A DNA stretch of 64,000 bases from Spinacia oleracea. Its lineage: Eukaryota > Streptophyta > Magnoliopsida > Caryophyllales > Amaranthaceae. The stretch's first letter is position 1; every line of letters starts with the position of its first letter. Under the pieces are notes generated by a model. The model searched no databases. It was not told the origin of the DNA and saw only the letters and a program-made list of their open reading frames with translations. Positions 1-10,409 of this stretch are shown piece after piece. Made by a program: the position numbers and the translations under genes. The stretch lies in assembly GCF_020520425.1 (NCBI RefSeq), contig NC_079492.1, positions 71,973,671 through 72,037,670 on the forward strand, given 5' to 3'.

Positions 1-406
1 TAATACAGACAACAGGAGGACACGTGTCAGTACCTGGTGCAAAATTTTCCCGCCAAAATTATTTTCCTAAAAAAAAATCTTAATTTTTCATGTATTTTTT
101 TTAATTTTCTATCTTTTTTATTTACTATTTGCGTATGAAAATTTTTTATGTGTATATATTATGGAAATAATATATGCCACGGAATAATAGTTTTCTAAAA
201 ATATTTTTTGGTAATATTTTAGTCAAATTGTAATATTAATAATGGAAAATATATATATTTACTCAATATTTTGGTCAATTAGCATATTAAGCATATAAAA
301 TATGTATACGTAGTAGGAGAAAATTGCATACACCGAATGATTAAATGAGTATGTTAACGTTTATTAGTTATGCAGTAACTAAAGGGAGATTAATATTTTA
401 ATCAAA
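1..406. other. AT-rich intergenic DNA
   Basis: This stretch is strongly AT-rich, with poly-T and poly-A runs and no open frame or recognisable domain. I see no gene or element boundary in it before the MITE that starts at 409. Confidence 0.6.
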
Positions 407-408
407 TA

Positions 409-726
409 CTCCCTCTGTATTTATTTAAGAGATACACTTGTCTTTTCCGGCCGTATTTATTTAAAAGATATACTTGCCATATTTAGTAACTTATCAACCC
501 CACCATCTAATTAAATAATACATCTAATTTACCCTATAACCCACCATCTTATTAAACAAATACTTTTAGAAACTCACCTCATCTCCCAACCCCCAAAATG
601 ACATGGTCTCCACTTATTTACATATTAAAATATCTAACCAACCCCACTTGTTTTATTATTTTATTTCATTTAATTTTTCTTCTTAATACCCGTATCTGTA
701 TATCTCTTAAATAAAAACGGAATGAG
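409..726. mobile_element. Stowaway-type MITE (318 bp)
   Basis: The left end reads CTCCCTCTGTATTTATTTAA and the right end is its imperfect inverted complement (TTAAATAAAAACGGAATGAG). TA dinucleotides flank it at 407-408 and 727-728, as expected for a Tc1/mariner-type target duplication. There is no coding capacity, which fits a MITE mobilised in trans. A second TTTATTTAA block near 450 repeats the end sequence internally. Confidence 0.8.
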
Positions 727-1193
727 TATTTTTAAATATTCGTGCATAAACGGGGTCTAATCTAAAAAATTAAATAAAACAAAAACCTGCTAACCTATTG
801 TCTTAAAGTTTCGAATAGTCAATTCAAGGGCCAGATTAATATTTTTCTTTTTTTTTGACAAGTGCCAGATTAATTTTAACTCTGCCTCTTGTGAGTTTTT
901 CTTGTCACGATGGTCTTGTTTTCTTTACTCCAGTATCATCAAATATTCAAATGTTACTCCGTGTATATCTCTTAAATAAAAACGGAATGAGTATTTTTAA
1001 ATATCCGTGCATAAACGGGGTCTAATCTAAAAAATTAAATAAAACAAAAACCTGCTAACCTATTGTCTTAAAGTTTCGAATAGTCAATTCAAGGGCCAGA
1101 TTAATTTTAACTCTGCCTCTTGTGAGTTTTTCTTGTCACGGTGGTCTTGTTTTCTTTACTCCAGTATCATCAAATATTCAAATGTTACTCCGT
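698..1193. repeat. Tandem duplication of a roughly 265-bp unit
   Basis: The segment 698-962 is repeated almost base for base at 963-1193. Both copies run from GTATATCTCTTAAATAAAAA to TCAAATGTTACTCCG. The first copy has about 30 extra bases around 840-870, including a T-run and a second GCCAGATTAAT; the second copy lacks them. The unit includes the right end of the MITE at 409-726, so the duplication happened after that insertion. Confidence 0.85.
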
Positions 1194-1293
1194 AATAGTC
1201 CGTATTAAAGTGTTGACATTTTTGTCGTGTTACATTTCTTTATCATATCATACTTTTTCCTTTTTTCTTTTTTATTTATGTATTTATTTATTA

Positions 1294-1535
1294 CTTCCTC
1301 CATTTTTTAATAATTGCACCATTTTGGTTTTAGCACTATTCACATATTCTTATATAGTTATTTTTTGTAATTTGTATGTAAGGAAAAATATATTCATGTG
1401 GGATCTTGTTAGATTCGTCTTAAAATATACTTTCAAATTATCAAATTTTTATAACTTTTTAAAATGTATAATGAGAGATATTAGTGGTTAAAATAGTGAA
1501 ATTCCAAATGGTGCAATTAAAAAAAATGGAGGAAG
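1294..1535. mobile_element. Stowaway-type MITE (242 bp)
   Basis: The left end CTTCCTCCATTTTTTAATAA and the right end TTAAAAAAAATGGAGGAAG are inverted complements. The element is flanked by TA at 1292-1293 and 1536-1537. A GCACCATTT/AAATGGTGC pair just inside the ends extends the inverted repeats. It is non-coding; the open frame across it is fortuitous. Confidence 0.85.
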
Positions 1536-1540
1536 TATTA

Positions 1541-2975
1541 GTTTGTGTGTGGGGCCGTGGAGGAGCTGGAGTGTTGGGTGCTTGGGGCTAACAGCCTAAC
1601 ACAATTCCTCCTCCTGAATAGAACTTTAGAAATGGCCGTGAACCACTTTAAGCCCACGCTGTTGTGAGTACTCTCCAAATGGGTCAATTTGGTTACAGTC
1701 CCAACAATTTTTTTTAAAGATGAAATGTGTTATCTGATCGGAATTCTTACGTGCCTGAGTTAGTAAGCGAGAAACTTTAAGATTGGGGGAATGATAAGGG
1801 GAACTCTCTCTAAAAGTGACCCTAGTGGGGATTGAACCATTAACCTTTTGATTGGAAGATGAATCATTTTCACTAGATAAGACATTATTATAATCCTATT
1901 TGGCAATCAACAATAATACCGTACGGATTATTATTTGTTTGGTTGACTTATATTTAACACAAGATAAATTATTTCAACATATGTGGACCTCCTTTTTGGG
2001 GACAAATAATGAGACAAGACTGTTGACTCTGATATAATAGTAAACCTATTGGGACATACCCAAACTCGTACATCGGAAGATCGATATAGACCATATATAA
2101 ATCCAACGAGTTACGTTCCATCGTAAAATCTATTGGTGATAAGTGGAGTAACTCACCAATCTTATACCACGTATGTTGACAATCTCTAAATATTTGTGTT
2201 TCTCCAATATAGAATAACTAATCCAGTACTCAAATACATCGTGAAGTATGTATTTTACCCCTAACAAATGACATGGAATGTACGGTGTACTTTTCTTGAA
2301 ATACATCGTGATGTACGAAAGAATTAGGAGATAATTAATCTCAAATTTGGTAGTTGGTTGTTGTGATTACAGTTTTTGGTATCTGTTCCGGTTGAAGTGC
2401 CAAGAAAGCGCACCCACAGTAGATCGTCTACGGCACCACTTTGAGAAATATGAAAATAGAATGTATTAAATTCAAACTCTAGACTATTTTCATATTAGGG
2501 TTGCTTTGTATAGTCTCTGCGATGTACATATTATTCAGAGAGGTCAGATTTTTTTTGTTGATCAAACATAAACGTGTTTTTTTTTAATGTAAATATTTTG
2601 TTATTTTATGTAATTTTAGTGATATATTTTGTTTCTTTTATGTTATTAGTAGGTGTGTCCAATGCAATTGTACGAGTGGTTGACATTATTGTTTCTCTGG
2701 TCCAATTACATTGTACGAGTGGTTGAGATCAACCAGACATCTCTTTGATCCCTAGTTTCTAGAAGTAATTAGGAAAATTATATCCCCTTTGGGCCACAAA
2801 AATGGGTAAGCAAGCGAAAAGTAGTGGGACACTTTAGTGTGATAAATGCACAAGATGTTCTTAATTCTTAATTCAATAAATGCCCGTGTAATTGAACGGT
2901 TTATAAAATTTAAATTAGTATTTGGTCCGGTGATGTCCCAGATAACTACTTTAAATATCATAGTATGGTGTGTAA
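1541..2975. other. Intergenic region without a gene
   Basis: Apart from the possible SINE near 1730-1885, I see only AT-rich non-coding DNA. A motif of about 25 bp containing TTGTACGAGTGGTTGA occurs twice (about 2660 and 2710), and AAATACATCGTGA occurs twice (about 2233 and 2300). No open frame here resembles a known protein. Confidence 0.55.
1730..1885 (-). mobile_element. Possible tRNA-derived SINE relic
   Basis: On the minus strand there is an RNA polymerase III B-box match (GGTTCAATCCC, 1828-1838). About 27 bp upstream of it is an A-box match (TAGTGAAAATG, 1865-1875) that fits TRGYNNANNNG. This is the layout of a tRNA-related SINE head. I cannot define the 3' tail or a target duplication, and short promoter boxes can arise by chance, so the call is tentative. 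Confidence 0.4.
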
Positions 2976-2977
2976 TA

Positions 2978-3559
2978 CTCCCTTCGTCCCTTAATACTCG
3001 ACCTGTTTTGACTTTTTGCTATATTCACATAATTCACTTTGATCCTATTTTATTTCTAGTATATATATGAAAATAAATGTTAGTATATAATATTATTGTT
3101 GGCTTATCTTAATATATATTTTTAAAATATTAATATTTTTATAAGTTTTTATAATATGTACTCCCTCCGTCCCTTAATACTCGCACCGGTTTGACCGGTG
3201 CGGAGTTTAAGACATTTGAATTGACTTATTAATTTAATAACTGTTTGTTGATAGTGGGGTATTTTTTTTAATATAGTTAGTGGGAAATGTGTAAAGGGTA
3301 GGGAGTGGTGAGTGAGGGGTGTTGATTTTTAAATTATTTTTTGTAGAGAATACGGGTGTAGGTGGGGTAGTAGGTAAGTGTGAGAAATAATATAATATTC
3401 TATTTATAGAAGCGGTGCAAGTATTAAGGGACGACCCGAAAAGGAAAGCGGTGCAAGTATTAAGGGATGGAGGGAGTAATTAAAGAAATTGGTGGTCAAA
3501 GTTGTGCATTGGCAAGCGTGTCCGGTCAAAATAGGTCGAGTATTAAGGGACAGAGGGAG
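2978..3559. mobile_element. Stowaway-type MITE, interrupted
   Basis: The outer ends CTCCCTTCGTCCCTTAATAC and GTATTAAGGGACAGAGGGAG are inverted complements, flanked by TA at 2976-2977 and 3560-3561. Just inside are ACCTGTTTTGAC and its complement GTCAAAATAGGT. The element is about 264 bp once the inner insertion at 3161-3476 is removed. Confidence 0.85.
3161..3476. mobile_element. Stowaway-type MITE nested in another MITE (316 bp)
   Basis: The ends CTCCCTCCGTCCCTTAATAC and GTATTAAGGGATGGAGGGAG form the terminal inverted repeat, with TA at 3159-3160 and 3477-3478. It lies wholly within the MITE at 2978-3559, so it inserted later. Its right side carries a duplicated GCGGTGCAAGTATTAAGGGA block (about 3412 and 3450). 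Confidence 0.85.
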
Positions 3560-3561
3560 TA

Positions 3562-4909
3562 CATAAAATGTTAGTATGGACCATATAATTTGAAGAGAGA
3601 ATATCTCATGGTTGCCAAATGTGGCAAGACATCCACTTTGCATGTAACATGTCCCAGATACCACACATTTTCACTTCATAAATTTATAGTACTATACATA
3701 TCACGAAACTATCATCGTAGTCGTTCAGTATACATGGACTGTATAGGATATATATATATACTATAACGATTTGCATTAGCATATTGTAGAACTCGAAAGG
3801 ATGTGATTTCATTAAATTTCAATTTTTGTTTAGTAATATGCCAAATTATGCGTATTTCATTTATTTTGACATCTTATTTGACACATTGAGTTTTCTTTGA
3901 AATTATAGAATTGATCGAAGTAGAAAACTAAAAATTCATTGAGGATCATGTTTTAATTAATATGCAAATCGGTAAACGCATGGTTTACAATTCTAAATTT
4001 CAACAAAACCTAGAATATACTCCGTACTTAATTTATCGTCCGAGAGAGATCATCAATATGTTAGCCCCGACCTGCACTACAAAGAACTTGAGACTACATC
4101 AAAAGCAAGATTCTAGATTGAAGATATAGAAAAATAAGTGGATGATTTCTACCAATATCTTGTAATTTAAGTACAATTTTACAAAAGCAATGCCTAAAAT
4201 GTTCATTTTTTTTGGTAAAATATGTTATTTGACATGTTTTAATTGCTCAATATATGTTCAAAGTAATAACATAGTAATGCAATAACTAAATTCATTTTAA
4301 ATTAGTTAATATTCATTTCACAATCAGTAGATAAATGTTCATTTAATTTCTAAATTGGTTGAATAAATGCCAAATAATTAGAAAACCGTTCAGATTCGAA
4401 TGAGTAGATAAATGTTCATTTCCAAATATATAAATAAATAAATGTTCATTTCCGGGTAATTACACGAGTAAAACCAAAAATTTGCGGCAAGTTACTCTAA
4501 TTTTCGAGTAATTACAAGCAAGTCCTTCCGGCCCATTCCACCGATCTAGGCAAACCCTACAAGTTGTTCTTAACTTGTTATAGGCCGGTTTAGGAATAGC
4601 AAGCTTGATAAATGATTAATAAAGTCTGGTGTTTGAGAAAGGTATTTTGGTGATTTCATTAGTAATTGGGCCTAGGACCTAAGTAAGGCCCAAACATAAC
4701 CATGAAACATTAAAAAACAAATTCAAATTCATTAGAAATATATATCGTGAATTGATTGAATTGCTAAGAAATGTAGCTTATGATTATAAATATAGATCAG
4801 TCTTCCTGGCAAAACAATGGTCAAATTGCTAAAGTATATCATACTTAGAAAGCACACAAGTAAGTTATTTATATGGCAGAAAACAATAAGAAATAAAGAA
4901 GTAACAATA
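3562..4909. other. Intergenic DNA 3' of the PRA1-like gene
   Basis: The region is AT-rich with no credible coding sequence. The word AAATGTTCATTT recurs several times between about 4190 and 4450, which may be the debris of a small repeat. The last 200 bases would hold the 3' UTR of the minus-strand PRA1 gene. The plus-strand open frame at 4817-5026 is antisense to that gene's end and is not believable. Confidence 0.5.
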
Positions 4910-5425
4910 CTAAAGAGTTGCCTTGGGTTGGGGTTGCGAATCAATCAACTCAAGTACGCTATCATCTTGCTCATAATTGGGAACTCTAAACACAGCGTGC
5001 AAGCAAACAACGGTTGGAGAGATTAGCAGGAAACACAACAGGTTAATCCAGGCGTGTGCGATAACATAAGCCAAAACAATAATGATTAGGAGAAGTCCAA
5101 GGAGGATGCGGCGAAATACAAGGGAACCAGAGATATTCCCATAAAGGTGGTAGCACATGTAGGTACTGCCAACGTAGAGCACTGCATGGATGTAATAGTA
5201 CGGGAGGATGGCTATGATCACGTAAAGGTAAAAGAAGGTGAGGACAAGGTTGAAGTAGTTGACTTGGAAATGAGTTAAGTTTTGTTTCAGACGAGTTGTG
5301 GTGTCGAGGAAAGTATTGGGCAAAGCCAGTGAATTGTAATCCCAGAATTCAAACCATGGTGCTACAGGTGGTGCTTTAACGGAGTTTTCAACTGACGAAT
5401 CTGCCAGTTGCGACATTGTTGACAT
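4910..5425 (-). CDS. PRA1 family protein (prenylated Rab acceptor-like)
   Basis: This is an intronless frame of 171 codons. It matches the plant PRA1 layout: a hydrophilic N-terminus, then the family's conserved entry motif (PWFEFWDYNSLALP, residues 23-36, with RLKQNLTHFQVNY at 45-57), then two broad hydrophobic blocks (about 57-92 and 107-145) separated by a short polar loop. The end is a hydrophilic acidic tail. PRA1 proteins are small multi-spanning membrane proteins of ER, Golgi and endosomes that bind prenylated Rab GTPases and act in vesicle traffic. Length and lack of introns are normal for plant members. A second ATG three codons downstream is an alternative start. No mutation is visible. 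The subfamily (F- or E-like) cannot be fixed by eye. Confidence 0.9.
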   Translation of the reverse strand: MSTMSQLADSSVENSVKAPPVAPWFEFWDYNSLALPNTFLDTTTRLKQNLTHFQVNYFNLVLTFFYLYVIIAILPYYYIHAVLYVGSTYMCYHLYGNISGSLVFRRILLGLLLIIIVLAYVIAHAWINLLCFLLISPTVVCLHAVFRVPNYEQDDSVLELIDSQPQPKATL

Positions 5426-5735
5426 TATTGAGAGAGCTAAGCGAGAGGCTATCGATCTAAGGTAGTTGGATTAATTTAGCTATTGGAATTGAGCTATTGT
5501 AGTCCGCTTCCTGTTGAATATTCAGCATCCTCAGCAAGCCATATAAGACTAGAAGTCATCAGTCTATTCACGACATAAACACTATCAGTAGACTTGTCAA
5601 GTTTGCTCAGTCAAGATTTTAATATTCATTGTTGGAGCCATAAATTTGGAGCCGCCATCGTGTAGAGTGGATTATCCAAGAATTTTAGGGTGTTGGGTTA
5701 TCATTTATAACGCACCGAAATAATCAATATAAACA
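5426..5735. other. Upstream region of the PRA1-like gene
   Basis: This is the 5' flank of the minus-strand PRA1 gene up to the next MITE. It should hold the 5' UTR and promoter, but I cannot point to a convincing TATA box or other defined element. Confidence 0.4.
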
Positions 5736-6183
5736 GCAAAATTTGCCAAATACAACCTAGTAAAGTTTTCTATTTGCCAATTACAACCTTACATTTCTAT
5801 TTTTTTCAATTACAACCTTAAACTTATACATCCATTTTAAATTACAACCCCAAATTATTTTCCGGTAAAAATCACCGAAAGATGATGTCATAAATGTTAT
5901 TAAAATAAATAGTTACATATTTTCTATAAAAATATTAAATCGATAAATAAGAAATAAAACAAAAAAATAAAATTATCGAAAATATTTTTTTTGTTTGTAC
6001 TTCATAATTTTTTTAATAACGTTAATTATGACATCATTTTCCCATGTTTTTTGCCGAAAAATGGTTTTAGGTTGTAATTTAAAATAGATGTACAAGTTTA
6101 AGGTTGTAATTGACAAAATTAGAAATTTGAGGTTGTAATTGACAAATAGAGAAGTTTATTAGATTGTATTTGGAAAATTTGCC
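5736..6183. mobile_element. MITE with long terminal inverted repeats (448 bp)
   Basis: The two halves are inverted copies of each other for roughly 130 bp. CCAAATACAACCTAGTAAAG on the left corresponds to CTTTATTAGATTGTATTTGG-like sequence on the right, and TTACAACC/GGTTGTAA blocks repeat through both arms. Flanks ATATAAACA (5727-5735) and ATATAAAAA (6184-6192) match at 8 of 9 bases, which suggests a 9-bp target duplication as made by MULE elements. It is non-coding. Confidence 0.75.
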
Positions 6184-6582
6184 ATATAAAAACCCACAAT
6201 ATAAAAGTACGTAAAAATTAAATTCGTCCCAAAAGTACATATTACAATTAGATACCTACAAAATTATTACAACGGTTTTTTCATGAATGCCCCTGAGGTT
6301 TGCAAAAACGCACCAAATACCCTCACGTGTTTCGATTCACATAATATACCCCTATTGTTTTCCAAGTTTGCACCAAATACCCCTAAATTGACCTTCCGTT
6401 AGTCCTCCGTTATGTCGTGTTTATAATTCACATTATACCCCTTTTTATAAACTTAATGCATAATATACACCTATTTTGAAACTAAATTGCACCAGATACC
6501 CAAAGTGCAGGAATTTGAATTTAACGGCTAGTTTTTATACCTAGGAAGCAAAATATAGCCGTTATGTTCTTGCTGCCTATAA

Positions 6583-7017
6583 ATGCTACTAGTGTTCACC
6601 TCACTTGCACACTTTTCCCTCTCCAAATTAGCCACGAGCTCTCATTCAAAAACCGAATCTTCTTCCACCCCAAATTTAACATATGTTAGAGTTCCAAATA
6701 AATATTGCTCGTGCGGGAGAAGATTTGCCATTAGAAGCTCGGAAACGGCAAAAAATCCGCAAAAACTTTACTACAAGTGTGATCCTTGTGATAATTTCAA
6801 GTGGTGCAAAGGTTTTCTTGATCAGACAAGTGATGAAGTTCAGAGCAAGGGAAACAGAGATGATGAAAACAGGGGAATGCAAGAACAAAGCAGGGGAATG
6901 CATGAAGAGTTGAAGCTATTGAAGAAGAAGATCAAACAACATAAACAACAAATCAATTTTGCAATAAAAATTGGTGTATTAATGTTTGCATTTCTGATTT
7001 GGATAGCAATGAAGTAA
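6583..7017 (+). CDS. GRF-type zinc finger protein, MULE-associated
   Basis: This intact frame has 144 codons. Residues about 38-80 form a GRF-type zinc finger (YCSCG, then NPQKLYYKC, C and FKWC), a small zinc-binding fold found in plant proteins of the At4g04775-like type. It is followed by a charged repeat (two NRGMQEQSRGMHEE-like units), a coiled-coil helix rich in K, L and Q (about 108-122) and a C-terminal hydrophobic segment (about 125-143) that could be a tail anchor. Its biochemical role is unknown; a nucleic-acid-binding role is only inferred from the domain. It converges on the broken MULE transposase 276 bp downstream. Such GRF genes are common passengers of plant MULEs, so I read it as transposon-linked. 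Confidence 0.75.
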   Translation: MLLVFTSLAHFSLSKLATSSHSKTESSSTPNLTYVRVPNKYCSCGRRFAIRSSETAKNPQKLYYKCDPCDNFKWCKGFLDQTSDEVQSKGNRDDENRGMQEQSRGMHEELKLLKKKIKQHKQQINFAIKIGVLMFAFLIWIAMK

Positions 7018-7292
7018 AGTTGTAACAAATTTCATGAAATAAAGAGACTTTGTTCCATAAATACTTGTTCAAGCATAGAAGCTTTACATAAACTGATCTC
7101 TAAGTGGACAAACACCACTGAAACTGCACAAAAACAGGTGTTCTAAGCATTTCACTGTTTCCAAAAAATGATCTTTAACTGCACAACTGTTTCCAAAAAC
7201 TGATTCTAACTAAACCGATTCTGACTAAACTCATTTGACTAAGTTAGTTTAGCTTTGTGCACTACAATTCACAAAATAATGTTCTGAGGTGA

Positions 7293-9274
7293 CTAAGCAG
7301 CTGTCTTTGCCCTCTTCCTTGTGTTTGGTCCCCCCTTTGATGTACTTGCTCCTGCTGCACCCCTCTTTGAAGTGCTTGGTCCAGTGGCACTTGTTCCTCC
7401 ACTCTTGCATGTTCTTGAGTTGTGACCAAACTCTCTACACTTTCCGCATTTGACATTTGTGTTCCTCTTCCCCTTCTTTGGTTCATTTGCCCCTTTCTTT
7501 CTCTTCTTAGCAGGTCTGCCAGATGGTCTTTTGATGATTGGAGGCTGAATGGTAGGAAGGCCAAAGTCAGGCCACTGAGATGGATCTTCCATGGGATGAA
7601 TGTGTTCTGTATAGGTTGGGTTGTATGCAGCAGCCTTGAACCATGGGGAGATGAAATCATGGGGGTTCATCCTTTGGTCATATATGACCCTCAGTGCATG
7701 CTTGCAGGGGATTCCACAGATCTGCCACTTCCCACAGGCACAAATTCTTGTTGCAAGCCTAATTGGAAAGTTGACATGTCCATCCCTAACCTCAAATTCA
7801 CCCCCTCCACAGGCTGTGGCATAACATAACCTGGACTCAGCTGTTCTTTCCTCCAACTCCTTCAATGCATATGCAGTGAGCTGACCATCCTCCATGTCAA
7901 CTGCCTTGTCAAATCTAGCCCCCACCCTCTGTATACACCAACTTCTGATTGCTGTACACCAACATATATAACATTAAACAACAAACAACACAAAACAGGG
8001 GTATATTATGCATTACTATGATTAGAGGAGTTATACCTTCCAATAATGAGAAGACAAGCATGTCTCTGAATGGCCTTGTGCATGCATTGAATGACTCCAC
8101 AAAGTTTGTTGTGTTGTGATCACAACAAACAGTAGAGTCAAACTTATGCCTCGACTACTGCTTAATGCAGCTGTTCAAGTATGCAGTGTCATTTGCATTA
8201 TACTCAGTGATCTTCACCATGGCCTTACCAAACACAATATTGTATGCATTAGAAGCTATCCAAAAGAGCTTGTGGAATGCAGATCCACTGAAGCCATTGT
8301 TCTTACAATTCATGTATAGGTGTTGGCAGCAAACTCTCCTAGTTGCTCTAGGAAAAGTTTCTCTAACTGCCAACTCAACACCCTACACAAAACATAAAAA
8401 GGTTCATATATTAATATAAAAACATAAACATTAGAAAAGAGTAAAAATCAGAAAAGACTAAATCAGTACATACCTTCTTCCTATCACTGATGAAGGTCCA
8501 ATCATCTCTGTTGCAACCCTCCTGCTCAAACATTTGCCTCAAGCATCTCATGAAGTAGGTCCAACTGTCACAGCTCTCAGTGTCTACTAGCCCATAGGCT
8601 AGAACAAATATTTCATTGTTCCCATCTATGCCAACTGCTGTCAGTAGAATGGCCTTGTAGAAACCACTTAAATGATCCCCATCTATTCTAATTATGGGCC
8701 TACAACCCCTTAGAATCCCTCTGACTTGTGCAGCAAAAGAGAAGAAGCAAGCTCTGAATTTAGGGTTCACATCCCCACTACTGGCCCCCCATGTTATAAG
8801 TGCATAACTCCCTGGGTTTGTTTGCTTAATCATCTCGGCATATCTAGGCAGCAACTCATATGCTTCAGCCCAACCACCATGCAACTTCTCCTTGGCCATA
8901 CTCCTAACCTTGTACAATAACCTCTTCTTCACCCTCAACTGAAACTTCTCCTGTGCATACCTCCTCAATGTCTCCACTGGAATCTCTGGATTGGCCTCTA
9001 TTTCCCCCAACATGTGCTTAGACAACCACTCAGAGGTCACCATTGGATTCTCTTCAAGTCTCCCACAAGTTCTGTGGGACCCATTGATCACCTTAATTGC
9101 CCAGCTAACATTGTCAAACAACCTACTGGCATGTATCCTCCAGTCATATGACTCCACTGCACACACTGCTGTGTACCTCCTATTGTCAGCCCTCTCAACA
9201 CTAAGCCCGAACCCCAACTGTATGCAGTAACTTCTCAACACTTCAAGAAATGTGGCCTTATCTGGAAAGATCAA
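7293..9274 (-). pseudogene. MuDR-type MULE transposase, 5'-truncated with a nonsense codon
   Basis: Three exons can be joined on the minus strand: about 9274-8474, 8382-8037 and 7951-7293, with AAG|GTATGT and GAAG|GTATAA donors and TAG and CAG acceptors. In order they encode the MuDR plant N-terminal domain (FPDKATFLEVLRSY), the MULE catalytic domain (IRIDGDHL, then LVDTESCDSW), a SWIM zinc finger (CAC then CKH) and a CX2CX4HX4C zinc knuckle (CGKCREFGHNSRTC). An in-frame TAG (8157-8155) sits where relatives carry tryptophan, between the CIKQ and SRHKFD blocks. Upstream of 9274 the frame closes at once, and the usual N-terminal 150 or so residues are absent. The gene could not give an active enzyme. 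Confidence 0.85.
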
Positions 9275-9309
9275 CTAGGGTTCTAACTTAATGGACCCAT
9301 ATGGTTGAT

Positions 9310-9605
9310 CAGTCTTCATGCATGTTTTGATATTGATCTATAACATCATCCATGGGAACATCTAAATATAAATCTCTCTATAATTCAATAACCAAACAAT
9401 CATTCAACATTTGATCTCACATGCTATTAGGCAACTTATCTATCACTTGCGTCATTCCAGAAAATACTCTTTCTACACTTTCCATTGCAACAGGGAGAGT
9501 CAACACCAACTTCAAAAGCAAGAAGATCCGTTCATGAGTTTCAACTTTCCTTATCTCCACAAGTTTGATGGAAAGTTCATTAAGACTCTTCATAAGAAAC
9601 AAAAT
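9310..9605 (-). pseudogene. hAT transposase C-terminal (dimerisation) fragment
   Basis: Minus-strand codons read LVLTLPVAMESVERVFSGM, the signature of the hAT family C-terminal dimerisation region. It is followed by NDCLVIE and a DVIDQYQNM block, which also belong to the family's tail. Two in-frame stops fall after NSM and after VIE, so this is a dead fragment of about 95 codons. It ends exactly where the Copia LTR at 9606 begins, so one element broke or captured the other. Confidence 0.7.
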
Positions 9606-9756
9606 TGTTAGATATTGTTAAAATACGTGAATTGGAGTGTTGTTATTGATCAAATATATATAGTGTTTACAATATTAGTCCTAATTGCATTATGAAACCT
9701 AATGCGACTAGAAGTCTATTATACATAAAATATCCTAAGAGATTCTATCTCTATCA
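9606..9756 (-). repeat. 3' LTR of a truncated Copia element (151 bp)
   Basis: On the minus strand the segment begins TGATAGAGATAG and ends ATATCTAACA, the TG...CA form of an LTR. A polypurine tract (GATTGTGGGGGTG) abuts its 5' end, right after the end of the Copia coding relic. The matching 5' LTR is not found in the window. Confidence 0.65.
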
Positions 9757-10024
9757 CACCCCCACAATCATAGTTGGAGGAGGTCGCACGCTAAGACTGT
9801 TCCTAAAATCAAAAAATAATTGTCACAGAAGGCCTTTCGTGAAAATGTCTGCAAACTGATACCGCGAAGGAACATTGAGCACCCATACTTGACCCAAAGC
9901 CACCTTTTCCCGAACAAAATAGATGTCGTCCCAACGTGCTTGGTTCGTCGGTGTCGTATTGGGTTACGAGTAAGATAGATTGCACTGACATTACACAATA
10001 AACAATCACAAGTAGAAAAATCGC
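9757..10024 (-). pseudogene. Copia RNase H/pol C-terminal relic
   Basis: Minus-strand translation gives the end of a Copia polyprotein: NVSAIYLTRNPIRHRRTKHV, then after a frame change VPSRYQFADIFTKGL and a final PPPTMIVGG. At least one frameshift and a stop after FTKGLL make it non-functional. It precedes the 151-bp LTR at 9606-9756, so only the 3' end of the element survives. Confidence 0.75.
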
Positions 10025-10390
10025 CATGTGCTTCCGTTCAAATGCAGCTCACTTATTAAATTGGAAGCACTGGAGAACACTAAAAATAAAACATTTTCAC
10101 AAGTGCGGCTCATTTAGAAAATTGGCAGCACTTGAGTTCAAGTGCGGGCTTTAAACTCCAGTGCGTACTCAATTAACAAACGAGCCGCACAAAACATTTC
10201 TAAAAATGTTTCCTAAAAATGAAAGGGACCTCAATTTTTTTTTTTCATTTTCCCGCTCTTCATCTGCTTCCCTCACATTCTTTGTATCTCCGACGCCGCG
10301 TAACGAAGAAACTCACTGCACACACACCCGACCACCAATCTCTTCGGCTCTTCCGCGCCTCCCTCCCCTGCCTTGCCCCCACTGCGCTCT
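10025..10390. other. Repeat-rich flank of the CACTA insertion site
   Basis: The words AAGTGCGGCTC, AGCACTTGAGTTCAAGTGCG and relatives recur between 10030 and 10190, resembling subterminal repeats of a decayed DNA transposon. A pyrimidine-rich stretch (10240-10390) follows. It continues on the far side of the CACTA element at 23935, so this was one locus before insertion. Open frames here resemble nothing known. Confidence 0.4.
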
Positions 10391-10409
10391 ACTCACTACT
10401 AGAAAAGGT

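Larger units (their letters stand above)
6290..9275. mobile_element. MULE (Mutator-like) element, right end truncated
   Basis: A GRF zinc-finger gene (plus) and a MuDR-type transposase pseudogene (minus) face each other and most likely belong to one element. The left 250 bp carry repeated CACCAAATACCC and ATTATACCCC words, as in MULE subterminal DNA. A similar GGGGTATATTATGCA word lies inside the second transposase intron. I found no matching right-hand inverted repeat: the transposase frame stops abruptly at about 9275 next to a hAT fragment. The exact left border is not defined. Confidence 0.55.

Noticed and set aside
4817-5026. Small plus-strand frame overlapping the PRA1 gene
   Set aside because: Antisense to the end of a clear PRA1 frame and without any recognisable motif.
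7422-7829. Plus-strand frames opposite the MULE transposase (also 8165-8419, 8726-8920, 8991-9230)
   Set aside because: They are shadows of the transposase exons on the other strand; the minus-strand reading carries SWIM, zinc-knuckle and MULE motifs.
9606-9756. A MITE or solo LTR unrelated to the Copia relic
   Set aside because: A polypurine tract and the Copia C-terminal codons lie directly beside it in the same orientation, so it is that element's 3' LTR.
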